Positions 34,026 through 41,678 of a stretch of DNA of 64,000 bases are shown here, piece by piece. Within the stretch, counting starts at the first letter, position 1. Every line of letters begins with the position of its first letter. Origin of the DNA: RYN-122 sp963761655 (GTDB lineage Bacteria; Actinomycetota; Actinomycetes; Mycobacteriales; SCTD01); contig CAVXHI010000011.1 in NCBI GenBank assembly GCA_963761655.1, positions 1 through 64,000 on the forward strand, in the 5' to 3' direction. The notes beneath the pieces were generated by a model. It worked only from the letters and a program-made list of their open reading frames with translations, was not told where the DNA came from and searched no databases. Made by a program: the position numbers and the translations under genes.

Positions 34026-35642
34026 CTAGACGCGGAAGGTGCCGACCAGCGCGTCGAGCTCGGCGCTCATCTGCGCCAGCTCCGACGCCGCCCGCTGGCT
34101 GTCCACCACGCCCTGGCTCGTCGTCTCCGCCGCCTGCGCCACCCCGATGATGTTCGCCGCGATCTCCGTGCTGCCGGTCGCGGCCTCCGCCACGCTGCGC
34201 GACATCTCGTTCGTCGTCGCCGTCTGCTCCTCGACCGCACTCGCGATCGTGGTCTGGTAGTCGTTGATCTGCCCGATCACCGCACTGATCTGCGCGATCG
34301 CGTCCACCGCGCCCGCCGTGTCGCCCTGGATCGTCTCGATCATCCGCGAGATGTTCTCCGTCGCCTTCGCCGTCTCCTGCGCCAGCTCCTTCACCTCGTT
34401 CGCCACCACCGCGAAGCCCTTGCCCGCCTCACCGGCCCGGGCCGCCTCGATCGTGGCGTTCAACGCCAGCAGGTTCGTCTGCTCCGCGATGCTCGTGATG
34501 ACCTTCACGACCTCACCGATCTCCCGGCTGCTCACCCCGAGCTTGGAGACCGTCTCGTTCGTCCGGTGCGCCACCTCCACCGCCGTGCCCGCGACCCGCG
34601 CCGCCTCGTTCGCGTTCTGCGCGATCTCCCGGATCGACGCACCCATCTCCTCCGCCCCCGTCGCGACCGTCTGCACGTTCCGCGACACCTGCTCCGCCGC
34701 CGCCGACACCACGTTCGCCTGCGCCGACGCCTGCTCCGCGCTCGCCGCGATCGTCGTGCTCACGCTCGACAGCTCCTCCGACGACCCGCCCAGCGCCTGG
34801 CTGCTGCGCGACATCGCCTGCACCGCAGTCCGGACCGAGTCCATCGCCGCACGCAGGTCCCCCGCCATCTGACCGACCTCGTCCTTGCTGTCGACGTCGA
34901 CCGTCTGCGTCAGGTCACCCTGCGCCATGGCCTTCAGGACCTCCGAGACCTTCCGGAGCGGCCCCGTGACGAGCCCGCTGACGTAGAAGGCCAGCCCGAC
35001 GCCGGACAGCAGACCGAGGACCAGCAGCACGAGGACCGAGCGCTTGGCGCTGGAGGCTGTCGACAACGCCGCTGCCTTGTTCTTCTGGGCGTCGGCCTGC
35101 TCGGCGTCCGCGGCCTGGACCAGCAGGTCCACGGCCTTCACCGCGAGCGGACCGGCCTTCGTGTCGCGGAGCCGCTCGAAGGTCGCGAGGTCGTTGCGAC
35201 GGCTCGCGGGGAGCATCTCCTCGTCGCGGACCTGCTGGTACTGCTTCCAGACGACCTCGAACTCCTCGACCTGCGGGAGCGCGGCGGGGTCGTTCTTGCG
35301 GTACAGGACGAGGTCCTCGGCGAGCCTCGTGTCGTCGGCCTTCAGGGCAGCCTCGTACTTGGCCATCGTCGTCTCGGCCTGGCTGACGGCGTGGTTGAGC
35401 ACGTCGGTGCGGGTCTGGATCGCGTCGGTGCGGATGTCGCCGACGACGTCGACCGACGGGATGTTGCTGTCCGCGAGGACCTTCGTGCGGTCCTCGAGCT
35501 GGCCGAGGCCGCTGATCGACAGAGCGCCGACCGAGCCGGCCACGACGGCAAGGCTGCCGACGGCGACGAGGACCTTGGTACCGACCTTGCGGTCGGCGAA
35601 GAAACGGGTGGCGGGATTGCCCGGGCGGGCGGTGTCAGACAT
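34026..35642 (-). CDS. Methyl-accepting chemotaxis protein
   Basis: A 538-residue transmembrane chemoreceptor. TM1 (KVLVAVGSLAVVAGSVGAL, about residues 18-37) and TM2 (VLVLLVLGLLSGVGLAFYVSGLV, about 190-213) flank an extracytoplasmic four-helix-bundle sensor domain. HAMP follows (residues ~214-270), then the signalling domain with the hairpin tip IAEQTNLLALNATIEAARAG and EVKELAQETAKATENI. There is no C-terminal NWETF-type pentapeptide; it ends LVGTFRV. ATG at 35642 has GGAGAAGG upstream. It lies within the chemotaxis operon but has its own promoter candidate. Confidence 0.95.
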   Translation of the reverse strand: MSDTARPGNPATRFFADRKVGTKVLVAVGSLAVVAGSVGALSISGLGQLEDRTKVLADSNIPSVDVVGDIRTDAIQTRTDVLNHAVSQAETTMAKYEAALKADDTRLAEDLVLYRKNDPAALPQVEEFEVVWKQYQQVRDEEMLPASRRNDLATFERLRDTKAGPLAVKAVDLLVQAADAEQADAQKNKAAALSTASSAKRSVLVLLVLGLLSGVGLAFYVSGLVTGPLRKVSEVLKAMAQGDLTQTVDVDSKDEVGQMAGDLRAAMDSVRTAVQAMSRSSQALGGSSEELSSVSTTIAASAEQASAQANVVSAAAEQVSRNVQTVATGAEEMGASIREIAQNANEAARVAGTAVEVAHRTNETVSKLGVSSREIGEVVKVITSIAEQTNLLALNATIEAARAGEAGKGFAVVANEVKELAQETAKATENISRMIETIQGDTAGAVDAIAQISAVIGQINDYQTTIASAVEEQTATTNEMSRSVAEAATGSTEIAANIIGVAQAAETTSQGVVDSQRAASELAQMSAELDALVGTFRV

Positions 35643-35705
35643 GGGGACCTTCTCCGAGCGGTGGGGTGTCTGCGCGGGGCCGGGCGCGTCCTTGTCCCCC
35701 TCTGC

Positions 35706-35732
35706 ATCGGCGGAGGTCCGTCGTCCCGCGAG
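35706..35732 (-). promoter_or_regulatory. FliA-type promoter candidate before the MCP gene
   Basis: On the minus strand CTCG (35732-35729), 17 bases and GCCGAT (35711-35706) resemble the FliA-type element. The -10 part continues as GCCGATGC, the same as before flgN. It is 64 nt from the MCP start. Confidence 0.55.
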
Positions 35733-35755
35733 CCGTGGGGAGGACCACTCCGCGG

Positions 35756-35767
35756 ACCGGTTCGGGC
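35756..35767. promoter_or_regulatory. Candidate operator ACCGGTTCGGGC
   Basis: Matches ACCCGATCGGGC at 10 of 12 positions and sits 24 bp upstream of the -35 part of the MCP promoter candidate, the same distance as the related site before the first cheY. Confidence 0.35.
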
Positions 35768-35845
35768 TAGTCACCACCCGTGCTCGTCGTGGCACGCGCC
35801 GCAGCCCCCGGCGCGGTGCGCGGGGGGCTGCGGGAGAGGGCAGTG

Positions 35846-36286
35846 CTACAGCTCGACGGCCCGGGGGACGTCGAGGGCCAGCAGCAGGGAGCCGGACAGC
35901 TTGTAGGCGCCGCGGATCAGGTCGCGGGCCGCGAGCGTGACGGTGTCGGGCGGTGACTCGAAGTGGGCCGGGTCGGTCTCGATGACGTCGCCGATCTGGT
36001 CGACGAGCAGGCTGACGACGCCCTCCTCGGTCCGCACGACGACGTTCATCGGCAGCACGCCCTCGGGACGGTCCGGCATGCCGAGCCGTCGCCGGAGGTC
36101 GAGCGCGGTGATGACCTGCCCGCGCAGGTTGATCAGCCCTCCGACGGCGCCGGGAGCCAGCGGCACCCGCGTCATCTCCTGGTAGCGGATGACCTCCTGG
36201 ACGGTCTCGACCTCGACGCCGAACAGGTGGCCGTCCAGCACGAAGGTCGTGAACTGCTGCGTGGGTGTCAGGGTCCCGGTGCTCAC
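35846..36286 (-). CDS. cheW: CheW coupling protein
   Basis: A 146-residue single-domain CheW that links receptors to CheA. The pattern FVLDGHLFGVEVETVQEVIRY, a PGAVGGLINLRGQVITALDLR core with the conserved Arg, and VVVRTEEGVVSLLVDQIGDV are diagnostic. GTG at 36286 overlaps the cheA stop (GTGA). A 203-bp gap with promoter-like elements separates it from the MCP gene downstream. Confidence 0.95.
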   Translation of the reverse strand: MSTGTLTPTQQFTTFVLDGHLFGVEVETVQEVIRYQEMTRVPLAPGAVGGLINLRGQVITALDLRRRLGMPDRPEGVLPMNVVVRTEEGVVSLLVDQIGDVIETDPAHFESPPDTVTLAARDLIRGAYKLSGSLLLALDVPRAVEL

Positions 36287-38577
36287 GCGTAGACCGCCTC
36301 GTCGTAGAAGTGGGGGTCCGCGGCGAGGATCGCCGAGCGGACGTCGAGGAACTCGGTGATGTGCTCCTGCACGACGGCGCTGCCGGTCAGGCCGTGGTCG
36401 TCGAGGTCGCTGGTCGCGACGAGCGTCTCCTCGGCGATGTCGAGGATGGCGTCGACGACCAGGCCGACGCTGCGGCCGGCCTCGCTGTAGACCACGACCT
36501 GCAGCCCGCTCTCGGAGGGCTCGGTCCAGCCGGCGCCCAGGAAGCTGGAGAGGCGCACGAGCGGCAGGATCTGGCCGCGGTACTGCACGACCTCGCGCGA
36601 CCCGACGTGCTCGACGGTCGAGAGCGGGAACTCCTCCAGCCGGGTGACCATCGCCAAGGGGATCGCCATGCGCCGGTCCTCGCCGAGCTTCACGACCAGA
36701 AGGGCCTGCACGGTGGAGGCGGCGGTGTCGCCGCGGGCCGTGCGGTCGACGTGGCTGCGGTCGCGTCCGGCCGTGAGCACGTTCGCCTGCTGCGCGAGCG
36801 CGAGGACGTCCAGGATGAGGGCCACCCGGCCGTCGCCGAGGATGGTCGCGCCGGCGAAGCACGGGATCCCCTTGAGCTGCTTCCCGAGCGGCTTGACGAC
36901 GATCTCCTCGGTGTCGCAGACGTCGTCGACGACCAGGCCGAACTGCCGCTCCTCGGCCTGCAGCACCACGATGTAGACGGTGTCGCGGGTGCGATCGAGC
37001 TGACCGGGGCCGACGCCGAGCTCGCGGTCGAGGTAGACGAGCGGGAGCAGGTTGCCGCGCAGCCGGTACACCGGCGCGCCGTGGATCTGCTCGATGCCGT
37101 TGATGCCCTCGCCCTCGAGGCGGACCAGCTCGAGCAGGTTGACCTGCGGGATCGCGTACCGGTCGCCGGCGCAGGTGACGGTGAGCGCCGGGATGATGGC
37201 CAGCGTCAGCGGGATCTTGATGCGGAACGTCGTGCCGTGACCGACGCGGCTCTGGACGTCGATCGTGCCGCCGATCTTCTCGATGTTCGTCTTGACGACG
37301 TCCATCCCGACGCCCCGCCCGGACACGTTGGTGACGGCCGCAGCGGTGGAGAAGCCCGGGGCGAAGATGAGGCTGGTGATCTCGCGGGTGCCCATCCGGG
37401 CGAGCTGCTCCGCGGTGATCAGGCCCTTCTCGACGGCCTTGGAGCCGATGACCGCCGGGTCGATGCCCTTGCCGTCGTCGGTGATCTCGATGTTGACCTG
37501 GCCGCCCTCGTGGAAGGCGCGCAGCAGGAGCAGTCCCTCGGCGGGCTTGCCGGCGGCGAGGCGGGCCTCGGGGGTCTCGATGGCGTGGTCGACCGCGTTG
37601 CGGACGAGGTGCGTCAGCGGGTCCTTGGTCGCCTCGAGGATCGTCCGGTCGAGCTCGGTCTCCTTGCCCTCCATCTCCACCCGCACGGTCTTGCCGCAGG
37701 TGAGGGACAGGTCGCGGACGACCCGCGGGACCTTCTGCCAGATGTTGTCGATGGGCTGCATGCGCGTCTTCATGACGCCCTCCTGCAGCTCGCTGGCGAT
37801 GAGGTTCAGGCGCTGCGACGAGCGCACGAGGTCGGTGTCCTCGCGGGTGCTGGCGTGCTGCACGATCTGGTTGCGGGTGAGCACGAGCTCCCCGACCAGG
37901 TTCATCAGTGCGTCGAGCAGGTCGACGTCGACGCGGATGCTGCTGTCGGCGACCGAGCGGCGAGGGTCGGCCTGGGCCTCCAGCGCGTGCTCGACGTCGG
38001 CCGGCTGCACCGCGCCCTGCTGCACGAGGATCTCGCCGAGCTTCCGGTCGTCGCCGAGCTTCTGCTCCACGACAGCGGCCACGACCTCCTCGGTGGTGGT
38101 GACGCCCTGGTCGACGAGCACCTCACCGAGACGAGGGGCCTCGACGGGCGCCGGAGCGGGGAGCACCTCGGGCGACGTGCGCTGCTCCGGCGGCGTCACC
38201 TGCAGGCGGGTGAGCGTCTCGATGAGCGCCGTGTGGTCCGGCTCGCCCTCGGTGCCGTCACGCTCGATGCTGCCGAGCAGCCCGCGGACGGCGTCGACCA
38301 TCTGCAGCAGCGCGCTGGTGATCTCCGGCGTGAGGCCGAGCTCCCCGTCGCGCAGCCGGGACAGGAGGTTCTCCCCCACGTGGGTGACGGCCTCGAGCCG
38401 GTTGTAGGCGAGGAAGCCGCTGGTGCCCTTGATCGTGTGGATGGTCCGGAAGACGCTGCCCAGCAGGTCCCGGCTGGTCGGGTCCTGCTCGAGCGCGATC
38501 AGGTCGGTGTCCAGCTGGTCGAGGTTCTCGTGACTCTCGACCAGGAACTCCTGGACGATCTCGTCCATCTCGTTCAC
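36283..38577 (-). CDS. cheA: Chemotaxis histidine kinase CheA with MshEN-like linker and tandem CheW domains
   Basis: A 764-residue CheA. Domains: HPt with phospho-acceptor His47 (IHTIKGTSGFL); two repeats of about 30 residues at ~149-202 (LGEVLVDQGVTT and LGEILVQQGAVQ), resembling the GspE/PilB N-terminal MshEN type, where P2 is usually found; P3 dimerisation helices (~213-325); the HATPase with HLVRNAVDHAIE, DDGKGI, and GRGVGMDVV; a CheW-like P5 (~485-625) and a second CheW-like domain (~635-755). Gene order and overlapping ends with cheW place it first in the operon. ATG at 38577; an FliA-type promoter lies 76-101 nt upstream. Confidence 0.95.
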   Translation of the reverse strand: MNEMDEIVQEFLVESHENLDQLDTDLIALEQDPTSRDLLGSVFRTIHTIKGTSGFLAYNRLEAVTHVGENLLSRLRDGELGLTPEITSALLQMVDAVRGLLGSIERDGTEGEPDHTALIETLTRLQVTPPEQRTSPEVLPAPAPVEAPRLGEVLVDQGVTTTEEVVAAVVEQKLGDDRKLGEILVQQGAVQPADVEHALEAQADPRRSVADSSIRVDVDLLDALMNLVGELVLTRNQIVQHASTREDTDLVRSSQRLNLIASELQEGVMKTRMQPIDNIWQKVPRVVRDLSLTCGKTVRVEMEGKETELDRTILEATKDPLTHLVRNAVDHAIETPEARLAAGKPAEGLLLLRAFHEGGQVNIEITDDGKGIDPAVIGSKAVEKGLITAEQLARMGTREITSLIFAPGFSTAAAVTNVSGRGVGMDVVKTNIEKIGGTIDVQSRVGHGTTFRIKIPLTLAIIPALTVTCAGDRYAIPQVNLLELVRLEGEGINGIEQIHGAPVYRLRGNLLPLVYLDRELGVGPGQLDRTRDTVYIVVLQAEERQFGLVVDDVCDTEEIVVKPLGKQLKGIPCFAGATILGDGRVALILDVLALAQQANVLTAGRDRSHVDRTARGDTAASTVQALLVVKLGEDRRMAIPLAMVTRLEEFPLSTVEHVGSREVVQYRGQILPLVRLSSFLGAGWTEPSESGLQVVVYSEAGRSVGLVVDAILDIAEETLVATSDLDDHGLTGSAVVQEHITEFLDVRSAILAADPHFYDEAVYA

Positions 38578-38652
38578 GCGGGCTTCCCCCTCCGGGGCTC
38601 AGTGCTGCTGGTGCGCCGGTCCGGGTGCAGGGTTCGGCGGGTCGCAGAGTCC

Positions 38653-38678
38653 ATCGGTCCGTGGCCGGGACCGGTGAG
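38653..38678 (-). promoter_or_regulatory. FliA-type promoter candidate for the chemotaxis operon
   Basis: On the minus strand CTCA (38678-38675), exactly 16 bases, then ACCGAT (38658-38653). It lies in the 243-bp divergent region between cheA and flgN. It agrees with the FliA consensus CTCA-N15-17-GCCGAA reported for Actinoplanes except at the first and last -10 positions. Confidence 0.7.
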
Positions 38679-38759
38679 CGTCGAGCGGGGATGAACCCGC
38701 GCATGGCCCGGACGGGTCCCCGCGGGCCTGGTCCGTTGTGGCCGGTCCTGTCCCTGTCG

Positions 38760-38785
38760 CTCATGGGGCGCTCCCGTCTGCCGAT
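38760..38785 (+). promoter_or_regulatory. FliA-type promoter candidate for flgN-flgK-flgL
   Basis: CTCA (38760-38763), exactly 16 bases, then GCCGAT (38780-38785). It lies 36 nt before the flgN start and back to back with the cheA promoter candidate, 82 bp apart. Confidence 0.72.
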
Positions 38786-38820
38786 GCACCGTGGGCGGGA
38801 GACCGCAGGAGGAGGCCCTC

Positions 38821-39327
38821 ATGGAGAGCGCGATGGAACGACTGGCAGCACTGCTGACCCGCGAGCGACTGCTCGTCGAGCTCGTCGTCTTCAAGCTGGT
38901 GGAGCTGCGCCAGCTGCTGCTCGCCGGCGAGGCCCGTTTCCTGGGCTGGGCGTCCGAGGAGGTCGAGCGGGCCGCGACAGCCGTGCGGCACGCCGAGCTC
39001 GAGCGCGCCGTGCTCGTCACGGGCATCGCGACCGATCGCGGCCTGCCCGCCGACGAGCTGACGCTGTCGGCCCTCGTGGCCGACGCCCCGGAGCCGTGGC
39101 GCAGCCTGCTCGCCGAGTCGCAGACGTCCCTGACCGCCTCCTCCGGCGAGGTCACCGAGCTGCTGGCCACGACCCGCCGGCTCGCCGAGGCCGGCAGCCG
39201 CGGCCTGGCCGACACCCTCAGGCGCCTGGGCGGCGAGCCGGAGCCCGAGCCGGTCCGCAGCACCTACGGTCCCGGTGCCCGCTGGGACACCTCCGGTCCC
39301 CGCCCCCGCGTCTCGCACGAGCTGTAG
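38821..39327 (+). CDS. flgN: FlgN-like flagellar export chaperone
   Basis: A 168-residue helical protein. The N-terminus MERLAALLTRERLLVELVVFKLVELRQLL and the following LGWASEEVERAATAVRHAELER fit the FlgN family, the export chaperone of FlgK and FlgL, whose genes follow at 4 nt. ATG at 38821 is preceded by a strong AGGAGG. The C-terminal ~35 residues are Pro/Arg-rich. It opens a transcription unit with an FliA-type promoter. Confidence 0.85.
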   Translation: MESAMERLAALLTRERLLVELVVFKLVELRQLLLAGEARFLGWASEEVERAATAVRHAELERAVLVTGIATDRGLPADELTLSALVADAPEPWRSLLAESQTSLTASSGEVTELLATTRRLAEAGSRGLADTLRRLGGEPEPEPVRSTYGPGARWDTSGPRPRVSHEL

Positions 39328-39331
39328 CGCC

Positions 39332-40705
39332 GTGTCCTCGTTCTCCAGCCTCGGCATCGGCGTCTCCGCGCTCACCGCTGCCCAGAGGGCGGTCGAGACC
39401 GCGGCCCACAACGTCGCCAACGCCGGCACCGACGGCTACACCCGGCAGCGGGTCGCGGTGCAGACCGCCCTCCCCACGCCCGGCACCATCGGGATGCGCG
39501 GGGACGGCATGCGCGGGACGGGCGTCACCGTCGTGGCGATCGAGCGCCTGCGCGACCGCCTCGCCGACGTGTCCTACCGCAGCGAGGCCGGTGTCGAGGG
39601 GTCGGCCTCCGCCCGGGCCGACGGCCTGGCCCGCACCGAGTCCGTGCTCTCGCCGTACGCCACCGGCACCCCCGAGGCGCTCTCCCGCTTCCTGTCCGCC
39701 TGGGACGGCCTCAGCCTCAACCCCGCCGACGGCGCCGCCCGCAGCACGGTCCTGTCGACGGGCGCCGCCCTCGCCGACAGCGTCCGCTCGAGCAGCGACG
39801 GCCTGACGGCGGTCTCGGCGGAGCTCAGCACGCGGGTCGACGACCAGCTCGGCGAGGCCAACGGCCTGCTGACCCACGTCGGCGCCCTGAACCTGGCCAT
39901 CCGCCGGGCCGAGGTCGGCGGCAGCGACCCCAACGACCTGTACGACGCCCGCGACACGGCGCTCGACCGGCTGAGCGCGCTCACGGGCGCGACCAGCCAG
40001 GTCGCCGAGGACGGGACCGTCGAGGTCAAGCTCGGCGGCACGTCGCTGGTCTCCGCCACCGGCGTGGCCCAGCTGCAGCGCACCGGCAGCAGCACCGACG
40101 CCGGCCTCCGGACGGCGGACGGGGCCGCCCTCACCCCGCAGGGTCAGCTCGGCGGCTACCTCAGCGTGCTGCGCGCGGACCTGCCCGCCTACCGGACCCA
40201 GCTCGACCAGCTCGCCGTCGCCCTGCGCGACGGGGTCAACACGATCCACAGGGCCAACACGGACGCCACGGGCACGGCCACCACACCGGGCGCGCTCGGG
40301 AAGGACTTCTTCACCGGCACCGGCGCGAGCGACCTGCGCGTCGGGATCACGGAGGAGCGCCGGGTGGCGGCCGCCCGGAGCGACGCGAAGCTCGACGGCG
40401 AGGGCGCGCTGGCCATGAGCGCCCTGCGCACGAACCCGTCCGTCGGTTCGCAGCCGATCGGCGCCGCGCTGCGGGGCTTCTCCGCCAAGGTCGGCCAGGC
40501 CGTCACGGACGCGACCCGCAGCGCGACCACGGCGAAGTCCGGACTCCAGTCGGCCGTCCTGCAGAGGTCCTCATCGAACGGCGTCAACGTCGATGAGGAG
40601 ATGGTGGACCTCGTCAAGTACCAGCACGCCTACTCGGCGGCGTCTCGGGTGATCACGATCGTCGACGAGATGCTCGACAAGATCATCAACGGGATGGGTC
40701 ACTGA
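39332..40705 (+). CDS. flgK: Flagellar hook-associated protein 1 FlgK
   Basis: A 457-residue HAP1 that joins hook and filament. The N-terminal rod motif (LGIGVSALTAAQRAVETAAHNVANAGTDGYTRQRV) and C-terminal EEMVDLVKYQHAYSAASRVITIVDEMLDKIIN are diagnostic, including the ANAxTxGYxR signature. GTG at 39332 lies 4 nt after flgN; the stop shares one base with the flgL start (TGATG). Confidence 0.95.
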   Translation: MSSFSSLGIGVSALTAAQRAVETAAHNVANAGTDGYTRQRVAVQTALPTPGTIGMRGDGMRGTGVTVVAIERLRDRLADVSYRSEAGVEGSASARADGLARTESVLSPYATGTPEALSRFLSAWDGLSLNPADGAARSTVLSTGAALADSVRSSSDGLTAVSAELSTRVDDQLGEANGLLTHVGALNLAIRRAEVGGSDPNDLYDARDTALDRLSALTGATSQVAEDGTVEVKLGGTSLVSATGVAQLQRTGSSTDAGLRTADGAALTPQGQLGGYLSVLRADLPAYRTQLDQLAVALRDGVNTIHRANTDATGTATTPGALGKDFFTGTGASDLRVGITEERRVAAARSDAKLDGEGALAMSALRTNPSVGSQPIGAALRGFSAKVGQAVTDATRSATTAKSGLQSAVLQRSSSNGVNVDEEMVDLVKYQHAYSAASRVITIVDEMLDKIINGMGH

Positions 40706-41601
40706 TGCGCGTCACGACCTCGAACATCTACCTGACGTCCTCGGTCGGCCTCGGTGCCGCCCTGGGCCGCGTGCAGGACCAGTCGGCGAAGCTCTCGTCC
40801 GGCATGGCCATCAGCAAGTGGTCCGACGACGCCCCCGCGGCCGCGACCGCCGAGTCCCTGCGCGAGCAGGAGGCCGACCTCACCTCGTTCGCCCGGTCGG
40901 CGAACGACGCGAAGGGCTGGCTCGAGTCCGCCGACGGCACCCTGCAGTCCATGTCGAGCCTGCTGACCCGCGTCCGCGAGCTGGCCACCAGCGCCGTCAA
41001 CGGCAGCCTGGCCGACAGCAACCGCGAGGCCGTCGCCGACGAGGTCACCCAGCTGCGGGACCAGCTCCGCGACCTCGGCCGCACCTCCTACCTCGGCCGG
41101 CCGCTGTTCGGTGGTTTCGGCGGCACCTCCGGCACGGCTCTGGCCGACACCGGCAACGGCGTCACCTGGACCGGGGACAGCTCCCCCGTCCGCCGTCAGG
41201 TCAGCCCGACCGTCGTGCTCCAGGTCAACGTCGACGGCAGGAAGCTGTTCGGCTTCGACAAGCCGGGCGAGGACGTGTTCGCCACGCTCGACGGCCTGGC
41301 CAGGGCCGTCCGGAGCAACGACACCGGCGTGATCGGCGCCGTGCAGAGCCGGCTCGCCGGGGCCGCCGACGCCGTGGGCAGCGGGCTCTCCCAGGTCGGT
41401 GCCACGACCAACCGCATCGACGCCGTCCTCGACGCCGGCAGCACCTCGCTGGTCGACCTCGCCGCCCGGCGCAGCGACCTCGAGGAGATCGACATCGCCG
41501 AGGCGATCCTCAAGCTCAACGCCGCCCAGGCCGGCTACCAGGCCGCCCTGGGTGCGACCGCGAAGTCGAACCTGCCCAGCCTGGCCGACTTCCTCAAGTA
41601 G
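40705..41601 (+). CDS. flgL: Flagellar hook-associated protein 3 FlgL
   Basis: A 298-residue HAP3, related to flagellin. N-terminal MRVTTSNIYLTSSVGLGAALGRVQDQ and the coiled KLSSGMAISKWSDDAPAAATA, and a C-terminal DIAEAILKLNAAQAGYQAALGATAKS are typical. It couples to flgK through TGATG. The next gene, a glycosyltransferase, starts 77 nt further with no clear promoter between. Confidence 0.95.
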   Translation: MRVTTSNIYLTSSVGLGAALGRVQDQSAKLSSGMAISKWSDDAPAAATAESLREQEADLTSFARSANDAKGWLESADGTLQSMSSLLTRVRELATSAVNGSLADSNREAVADEVTQLRDQLRDLGRTSYLGRPLFGGFGGTSGTALADTGNGVTWTGDSSPVRRQVSPTVVLQVNVDGRKLFGFDKPGEDVFATLDGLARAVRSNDTGVIGAVQSRLAGAADAVGSGLSQVGATTNRIDAVLDAGSTSLVDLAARRSDLEEIDIAEAILKLNAAQAGYQAALGATAKSNLPSLADFLK

Positions 41602-41678
41602 CTCCTCCACACGCTCGTCGGGCAGGACGCCCGGCTCACGCTCCCCCACGGACGGTCGCAACCCCTGGACCCCCTCTC

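Noticed and set aside
36265..38694. 809-codon plus-strand open frame over cheA
   Set aside because: Reverse image of cheA with low-complexity Asp/Val/Gly-rich translation; cheA on the minus strand is complete.
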